The notes beneath the pieces are model-generated. The model saw only the letters and a program-made list of their open reading frames with translations, did no database searches and was not told the origin of the DNA. A program made the translations under genes and the position numbers. A stretch of DNA of 28,029 nucleotides, taken from positions 1-28,029 of the IMG/VR virus record IMGVR_UViG_3300029977_000008. The stretch is one strand, 5' to 3'. This DNA comes from a virus. Positions 23,550-28,029 of this stretch are shown here, in pieces; position 1 is the stretch's first letter; each line of letters opens with the position of its first letter.

Positions 23550-24332
23550 TTATATTTCGTTGATATATTTATAATCTAAATTTTCCCGATTTTGCCATGC
23601 CTGCTGATAATTTTCTCTCCCTTTAATATATCGCCAAGTTCCATTCACTATATCGTGTTTTGTTATTTTCCAAGCACCATCGGGATTTAAAAAACCAAAA
23701 TATTCAACATCTTCTCTAATATCTTCATCTGATGGCTCATAAGAAACATATCTATCATCAGAAATAATTGCTCCACCACCGCCACCAATAACAACCGCTT
23801 GCTTAATATCTTTATAATCCCAAACTTCACTTTCATCAGCAGAAATCAATTGTGCTTTTATTTTTTCTGGCATTTCAACCTTAATAGATTGAACCGCTTC
23901 CTTTATTTCTTTAACCAATTTTTCATTTTCTTTTTTTATTTCTTTAACTAATTTACTAAAATCAGGTAATTCAAATTTAAATTTTGATGATTTTAGTTCT
24001 GACAAAACTTTTTCTATTTTTTTCAAATCAACTTCCACATTTACTTCTGGCTTTGGAACTTCAATTGGTGGAACTTCAATTTTTGAGATTTCAACTTTAA
24101 CATTTGGTGGTGGAATTTTGATTTGAGAAGCATCAATTGGTGGAACTTTTAAATCTTTGGCTTTGATTTCTGGAATATCAACTTTAATTTCTGGCTTAAT
24201 ATCAACCTTAACTTCTGGCTTAATTTGTGGCATCTCCACAACCTTAACTTTAAAAACCGCATCGGTGATTTTTTTGCTCAATAAAAGAATTTCATTTTTA
24301 ATGATTTCTAAAATTTTAAGTAGTTTATCCAT
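23550..24332 (-). CDS. PEVK-rich virion structural protein
   Basis: A 260-aa protein from ATG 24332. A helical start is followed by a long alternating run of Pro, Glu, Val, Ile and Lys (IKPEVKVDIKPEIKVDIPEI and similar, about residues 35-115), a coiled-coil segment (LVKEIKKENEKLVKEIKEAV), a Gly-rich loop (VVIGGGGGAI), and a C-terminal block YFGFLNPDGAWKITKHD with WRYIKGRENYQQAWQNRE. I have seen comparable C-terminal blocks in phage head or tail proteins but cannot name the function. Head fibre, decoration or adaptor roles are open. A longer reading from 24383 uses TTG and passes through the hairpin, so I rejected it. Confidence 0.65.
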   Translation of the reverse strand: MDKLLKILEIIKNEILLLSKKITDAVFKVKVVEMPQIKPEVKVDIKPEIKVDIPEIKAKDLKVPPIDASQIKIPPPNVKVEISKIEVPPIEVPKPEVNVEVDLKKIEKVLSELKSSKFKFELPDFSKLVKEIKKENEKLVKEIKEAVQSIKVEMPEKIKAQLISADESEVWDYKDIKQAVVIGGGGGAIISDDRYVSYEPSDEDIREDVEYFGFLNPDGAWKITKHDIVNGTWRYIKGRENYQQAWQNRENLDYKYINEI

Positions 24333-24345
24333 AAGATTTGATTTC

Positions 24346-24391
24346 CTGATATTTGGGTGGGAACCTTTATCGCTCCCACCCAATATATCAG
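24346..24391 (-). other. Large GC-rich hairpin after the coat gene
   Basis: A stem of 17 bp with one bulge pairs 24346-24362 with 24374-24391; the loop is 24363-24373 and contains ACCTTTATCGC. It begins about 10 bp after the coat stop and ends 13 bp before the next ATG. No U-run follows on the minus strand. It may protect the 3' end of the abundant coat message or mark an RNase processing site. Confidence 0.8.
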
Positions 24392-24400
24392 AAAACCAGA

Positions 24401-25276
24401 TTATGACACAGAGAATTTAGCGAAAAGATAACCAAGTGCTTTCTTTCTTTCAGTTGGAACTTTCGCACCATAAACAACCAAACCCTTGCAAGTATTGAGG
24501 AAGGAATTCGGGTCAGAAGATGATGGAACAACGCTAACATCAAGGATTTGAACCGCCATACAGATGGCTGATTTATGGCCGTAGAGACAATAATAACCAT
24601 TGGTATTATTGCCAGAAACGCCATTGTTAATATAAATCTTGAAGCCAGCAACAGTTCCAACCAAACCCTTCAAAACCACTTCTTCATAAGCAACAGCAAC
24701 CGCTGGAGTTAAAGCACCGCTATTTAAGAGGGCTAATTGAGCATCTGGCGGGAAAACGAAAAATCTATCAGTTAAAGGAATTTCTTTCTTATCAAGATTA
24801 ATTTTTGCTTGAACAATGTATCTGTAAATTGTGTCTTTATTGACGGCAATAGCAGAACCACTATTGGTGATTTTATTATCATCATGGACCTCGTCATAAA
24901 GGCTTAACACATATCTATTAATGGTGGCATCAATAGATTTTCTGGCTTCTTCGACATATTCATTGATAACATTGATATCACTCTGAAATTTATCAATATC
25001 ATCAACAACAAATTTGAAGTATTTCTGTTGGTCAACAACCAATGCTTCCTTTGCCGGAGCAAGGTCTTGAGGAGTCAAAGATGTTTGCCCCTTGGTATAG
25101 TTCTCTAAATTAATAACATCAGCAACAGTCCTGATATAAACCTGGTCGCCCCCTTGCTTAATTTCTCCCTCATAATCGGTATTGGCAATATCTCTCCAAA
25201 TAGTAGTTTCCCAGAATCTCTTGATTAACTTGGTAGAAAACTTTACTGGAATGAGGTTAGATAAGTTGTAAGCCAT
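24401..25276 (-). CDS. Major capsid protein (P22/HK97 fold)
   Basis: A 291-aa protein beginning MAYNLSNLIPVKFSTKLIKR. The pattern of FWETTIWRDIANTDYEGEI, then GGDQVYIRTVADV, a spine-helix-like region (INEYVEEARKSIDATINRYV) and the late strand block RFFVFPPDAQLALL fits P22-coat-like HK97-fold proteins. It is encoded immediately after a scaffold-type gene. Base use is visibly less AT-rich than in neighbours (more GCA, GTC, ACC), consistent with strong expression. Its leader has no Shine-Dalgarno. Confidence 0.88.
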   Translation of the reverse strand: MAYNLSNLIPVKFSTKLIKRFWETTIWRDIANTDYEGEIKQGGDQVYIRTVADVINLENYTKGQTSLTPQDLAPAKEALVVDQQKYFKFVVDDIDKFQSDINVINEYVEEARKSIDATINRYVLSLYDEVHDDNKITNSGSAIAVNKDTIYRYIVQAKINLDKKEIPLTDRFFVFPPDAQLALLNSGALTPAVAVAYEEVVLKGLVGTVAGFKIYINNGVSGNNTNGYYCLYGHKSAICMAVQILDVSVVPSSSDPNSFLNTCKGLVVYGAKVPTERKKALGYLFAKFSVS

Positions 25277-25328
25277 ATATTTAAGTTTAATTATTTTTTA
25301 AGCATTCACCTCCAACGATGAGCACGGG

Positions 25329-25346
25329 AGCGACCTTTAAATTATA
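25329..25346 (-). promoter_or_regulatory. TATAAT plus AAAGGTCGCT motif ahead of the coat gene
   Basis: On the minus strand TATAAT (25346-25341) is followed by AAAGGTCGCT (25338-25329), which also occurs exactly next to the hairpin at 7151-7170. A bulged stem CGCTCC/GGAGGTG follows. There is no good -35 at normal spacing, so promoter activity is doubtful. The shared motif may be a regulatory or processing element. Confidence 0.35.
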
Positions 25347-25351
25347 TTATT

Positions 25352-26152
25352 TTATTTTTCTTCTTGCTTTCTCAACCACGCCTCAAATTCTTTTCCTCTT
25401 TTCAAGAATTCAGATGGATTTTTTTGAGCCAATCGCAACCAATCTTCTCCCGTCATCGTTGGGGTAGTTGAAACCCGCTCACCGCCACTTGGTCTTTCTA
25501 GACCAACTTTTGGCTGTTGAGGTTCTGATTTGTAAGTGAGATTTTTATTCCTGAATAGGAATGCCTCGGCGAGAACAGAAAGGGGAATTGTCCTATTTTC
25601 TGGTTGGTAAGAAAATTCTTTAAATTCCTCTTTTTTATCTTTAAGTTCTGGATATTCTTTAACAACCTCTGAAAATTGCTTTTCCCAGTTATACTGCTCA
25701 TAAAGCTCTTCAACCAGTTTAAATTCTTGCGAAGACCTCGTAGCATTAATCGCTTGCTTGGTAGCCAGCTCAAAAAGCTTAATCAGAAGTTTTTTCTGTT
25801 CTTCGTCGTAAATTTCCCATTCAGGAATTTCAGATTTCAGAACCTCTTCAGCGGGTATACTGAATTGGTTTTTTTGAACCAATTCAGCGATTTGAGCCTT
25901 TAATCTTTTGTTTTCGTCCAAAATTTTTTGGACGCCTCTGGCTGAAGCGGAAAGTTTTTTCTTTAATTCTTCAATTTCCCGCTTCAACCTTTCAACTTCA
26001 TCAGAAGACGGCTCATTTTCCTCTGATGAAGGAGTTTTATTAGGAGTTTGGCTTTCTCCTTTCGTCTCCTCTGAAGAGGTTTCATTGGTTTGGGTTTCCC
26101 CGCCAATTACTTCCTCATCAGAAGAGGTTTGAAGCTTTTTTTTGTCTAACAT
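25352..26152 (-). CDS. Scaffolding protein
   Basis: A 266-aa protein from ATG 26152, which has GAGGA at about 9 nt upstream and so is preferred to ATG 26167 or TTG 26173. It has an acidic Ser/Glu/Thr-rich N-terminus (SSEETKGESQTPNKTPSSEE), a coiled coil (DEVERLKREIEELKKKLSA, LDENKRLKAQIAELVQKN), and a charged C-terminal helical segment (EDWLRLAQKNPSEFLKRGKE). Acidic, coiled-coil proteins directly before the coat gene are internal scaffolds that drive procapsid assembly and leave before DNA enters. The basic C-terminal helix is the part that usually binds coat. No protease domain is seen. Confidence 0.82.
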   Translation of the reverse strand: MLDKKKLQTSSDEEVIGGETQTNETSSEETKGESQTPNKTPSSEENEPSSDEVERLKREIEELKKKLSASARGVQKILDENKRLKAQIAELVQKNQFSIPAEEVLKSEIPEWEIYDEEQKKLLIKLFELATKQAINATRSSQEFKLVEELYEQYNWEKQFSEVVKEYPELKDKKEEFKEFSYQPENRTIPLSVLAEAFLFRNKNLTYKSEPQQPKVGLERPSGGERVSTTPTMTGEDWLRLAQKNPSEFLKRGKEFEAWLRKQEEK

Positions 26153-26167
26153 AGGTTTTTTCCTCAT

Positions 26168-26209
26168 TGGCAAGGTTAGATTAAATCAAATGATTTAATC
26201 GTCTTGCCA
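26168..26209 (-). other. AT-rich hairpin upstream of scaffold
   Basis: A perfect 10-bp stem (26179-26188 with 26191-26200, loop AA) is extended by TGGCAAG (26168-26174) paired with CTTGCCA (26203-26209) across a small internal bulge. It ends one base before ATG 26167, a competing start whose codon abuts the stem. It could favour use of the downstream ATG 26152. Confidence 0.6.
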
Positions 26210-26234
26210 TTAAAATATTTAAAAGATTAATGAA

Positions 26235-26453
26235 CTATCTTTTTCTTAAAACTTTGAGATTTTTTAAGGCTGGTTTGGGAAGTTTGGTTGGTTTCCATCC
26301 ATGCTCTATGGCATTGAGAAAACGAGCAACTTTTTCGGCCGATTTTTTTGTCTTAAACTTCACAATTTTTCCTGTTTTTGACCGATGATAACCACCAGTT
26401 TTCTTTGGCAAAACCCAACCACCCTTAACTTTTTTTGGCTTTTTGTAAGGCAT
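26235..26453 (-). CDS. Small very basic protein
   Basis: A 72-aa protein with many Lys and Arg, Gly/Trp turns early (KKVKGGWVLPKKTGGYHR) and a helix (KSAEKVARFLNAIEHGW). It probably binds nucleic acid or an acidic protein such as the scaffold. No family is recognised. It lies between two structural genes, so it may be a minor virion protein packaged with DNA. Confidence 0.7.
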   Translation of the reverse strand: MPYKKPKKVKGGWVLPKKTGGYHRSKTGKIVKFKTKKSAEKVARFLNAIEHGWKPTKLPKPALKNLKVLRKR

Positions 26454-26458
26454 AGATT

Positions 26459-26770
26459 TTATTTTAATTGTTTAACAATTTCTTCTTCTACCTTTTTTTC
26501 ACTCTCTAAATAATTCAAAAGCATTTTAAAATTTCTCAATCTGGCTTTCAAATAAATATCTTTTTTGTAAGAATTGTCTGGATTGCATAAATCATCCTCA
26601 ATTAAACTAATTTGAACTTTTAACCATTCCTTGACTTTTTCGTCAGTAATTTTGCTTTCAGCCAAAATTTTTTCTAAATTTCTGATATATTCTCTTTCAG
26701 CCTCGTTTAATTCATCATAACTATTGATTTTTAATTTTTCCTGGATTAATTTTAAAAGATTAATAGCCAT
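26459..26770 (-). CDS. Helical protein between portal and scaffold
   Basis: A 103-aa all-helical protein (DELNEAEREYIRNLEKILAE, DIYLKARLRNFKMLLNYLES). Proteins of this type, with a KARL...LLNYLE helix, are often found just after portal genes in podovirus-like phages, with no proven role. It starts 4 bp after the portal stop with an A/T leader. Confidence 0.7.
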   Translation of the reverse strand: MAINLLKLIQEKLKINSYDELNEAEREYIRNLEKILAESKITDEKVKEWLKVQISLIEDDLCNPDNSYKKDIYLKARLRNFKMLLNYLESEKKVEEEIVKQLK

Positions 26771-26774
26771 ATTT

Positions 26775-28029
26775 TTAAATTTCTTCTAAAATATTTGCTT
26801 TTTTTAAAGCCTTTTTTTGTTTTTGCAAAATCAAATCGTATTCGTCTGGTAATGTTTGAGAAGCTAAAGATAATGTTTCTGGATTAACCAAAATGTTGCC
26901 AATCTTTTTTTCATTCTCTTTTTCTTTTTGCCTTTCCTCTTCTAAAATATTATTTATTTCTTCAGAGGAAAAATTGCAAATCTCCAAAACTCTTTTTCTA
27001 AATGCTTCATTAAACGATTTGTTATCAACAAATTGTTCTTTCGCAAACATTAATTTTTGCAAAGAGGCCAATCTGTCATTTTCTTGCTCACTCGAACTTC
27101 TGACAATTATTTGATAACCATTTTCATCAATCCAATCTGAAGGATAAACAACCTTTTCCCACCATCTCCCTTTATAATTTCTCTTAAACAATTTAACCGC
27201 ATCAGTTTTATTTTCTTTCATAATCTCATACCATTTCATCGCAAACTCTTTCCAAGCCCGCCGATAATTTTTAGCAATTTCAATGGCTCTTTCCGCTGAT
27301 TTAGAAGCAAGAATTTGAACCTCCCCTAAAGTTATTTGTTTTTTCTCGCTTACTCCTTTATCCAATGCCACCACCCCTGATGCTCTCTCTATAAATTTTG
27401 TTACATATTCCATTTCATTGATGGTGTCGGTTAATGGCGGAATTTGAATATATTGGAACATTTCAGACAAACTTCTACCTTCTGGCACTGGAATTCCATA
27501 CATCCCAAATGGTTTTGGCTCAAAAGTTGGTGGTGTAATCAATGAAGAATTGTAAAACATCATTCCGAAGTTTCTGTAAGTTCTATTTTCCAATAATTGA
27601 GAAAACCAAATATTCAAAATTTTGTTTGGTGTTCTAATCAAATCAGCGAGGCTATCAGACCAAAAATCATTTAAATCTACATCATCAGACCAAGTAACAA
27701 AAGGATAAAATTCCACTCCCAAAACTTCCTTTAATGGCTTTTTTAACAAAATCACGCTATCCATTGCCGTGACAATCAGATATTTAACCCACCTTTTTTC
27801 TTTCTCATCAAACAATTTCGTATAATATTCATTCAATTCAATAATAGTATCACCAGCGGAAATTTCATGAAAACTTGAATAACCTAAAGCGGATAATCTT
27901 TCTCTTTGATGTTCTAATGCCTCATGAACCCTTTTTTGCTCTATAACCTTGTCTCCTTGCGAAATTAAACGAACTAACTCTTTTTTTGCTTTCTCATCAT
28001 AATTTTTATTGGCCAAAATCTCTCTTAAT
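26775..28029 (-). CDS. Portal protein, C-terminal part (starts at 1-699)
   Basis: Residues about 192-608 of the portal. Reading in from the right edge the frame is REILANKNYDEKAKKEL, identical to the left-end copy, so the internal Met used when the window is read alone is not the real start. Recognisable portal features are YPFVTWSDDVDLNDFWSDSL, LADLIRTPNKILNIWFSQL, the long helices (LGEVQILASKSAERAIEIAK) that form the channel stem and wing, and a charged C-terminal helix with ILEEERQKEKENEKKI. Size is in the T7-P22 range. It ends 4 bp before the 103-aa gene. Confidence 0.9.
   Translation of the reverse strand, partial: LREILANKNYDEKAKKELVRLISQGDKVIEQKRVHEALEHQRERLSALGYSSFHEISAGDTIIELNEYYTKLFDEKEKRWVKYLIVTAMDSVILLKKPLKEVLGVEFYPFVTWSDDVDLNDFWSDSLADLIRTPNKILNIWFSQLLENRTYRNFGMMFYNSSLITPPTFEPKPFGMYGIPVPEGRSLSEMFQYIQIPPLTDTINEMEYVTKFIERASGVVALDKGVSEKKQITLGEVQILASKSAERAIEIAKNYRRAWKEFAMKWYEIMKENKTDAVKLFKRNYKGRWWEKVVYPSDWIDENGYQIIVRSSSEQENDRLASLQKLMFAKEQFVDNKSFNEAFRKRVLEICNFSSEEINNILEEERQKEKENEKKIGNILVNPETLSLASQTLPDEYDLILQKQKKALKKANILEEI
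27903..28029. repeat. Right copy of 127-bp terminal direct repeat
   Basis: Identical to 1-127. Removing one copy gives a 27,902-bp circle with an unbroken portal gene. Confidence 0.95.

Noticed and set aside
24333-24383. TTG start adding 17 residues to the PEVK-rich protein
   Set aside because: The added residues come from the hairpin; ATG 24332 follows AGGA and fits the neighbouring spacing.
9881-24391. GC-rich hairpins as intrinsic terminators
   Set aside because: None is followed by a T-run on the transcribed strand; only the element at 8641-8690 is.
1-28029. Alternative genetic code (TGA or TAG recoded), as in some Patescibacteria or their phages
   Set aside because: TAA, TAG (5782, 8715, 10221) and TGA (5339, 4866) all end genes at sensible places, and no gene is broken by in-frame stops.
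1-28029. tRNA genes, CRISPR arrays, integrase or repressor, insertion sequences
   Set aside because: I found no cloverleaf, regularly spaced repeats, recombinase motifs or transposase on either strand.

Overview
The window looks like one complete, circular genome of a short-tailed (podovirus-like) dsDNA phage. Its first 127 bases (1-127) are repeated exactly as its last 127 bases (27903-28029). An overlap of this kind is what an assembler leaves when it closes a circle, so the real genome would be about 27,902 bp. Joining the ends turns the open frame at the start (1-699) and the one at the end (26775-28029) into a single uninterrupted 608-aa portal protein. All genes lie on the minus strand, so transcription runs toward lower coordinates and wraps through position 1 to 27902.

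Layout in transcription order. A control region at about 8481-8700 holds a near-perfect sigma-70 promoter, a perfect DnaA box, a second promoter that abuts the first gene, and a weak hairpin terminator closing the previous round. Next comes a replication/recombination block (8480 to about 4125): a PD-(D/E)XK nuclease, a lambda-O-like winged-helix initiator whose gene contains iteron-like repeats plus an AT-rich tract, a Cas4/RecB-type nuclease, a zinc-ribbon protein, a 3D-domain cell-wall protein and an Hjc-type resolvase. Packaging follows (3903 to about 1): a terminase-small-like DUF5681 protein, the large terminase, a GT4-type glycosyltransferase, a sigma-region-2-like protein and the portal. 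The virion block (26770 down to 11226) has two small proteins, scaffold, P22/HK97-fold coat, a PEVK-rich structural protein, a head-tail adaptor, a beta-rich tail nozzle, a tail fibre, two large internal-protein candidates (698 and 1443 aa) and a second tail fibre. The lysis/late block (11219 to about 8715) has a coiled-coil membrane protein, a DEDDy exonuclease with a zinc ribbon, a tiny zinc protein, a papain-like protease and a small holin-like protein.

No DNA polymerase, helicase, primase, RNA polymerase, integrase or repressor is visible. The phage probably recruits the host replisome through its initiator and host DnaA. The host is bacterial: the promoters are textbook -35/-10 and there is a consensus DnaA box. 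The AT-rich, Lys/Glu/Ile-rich coding, the 3D-domain protein and the rarity of Shine-Dalgarno sites would fit a Patescibacteria (CPR) host, but that is inference. TAA, TAG and TGA all act as stops, so the standard code applies.

Striking features not explained by the genes are: five GC-rich structured elements placed exactly in gaps between genes of this otherwise AT-rich genome; near-absence of Shine-Dalgarno sequences apart from one perfect example; and a large out-of-frame overlap between the two terminase genes.
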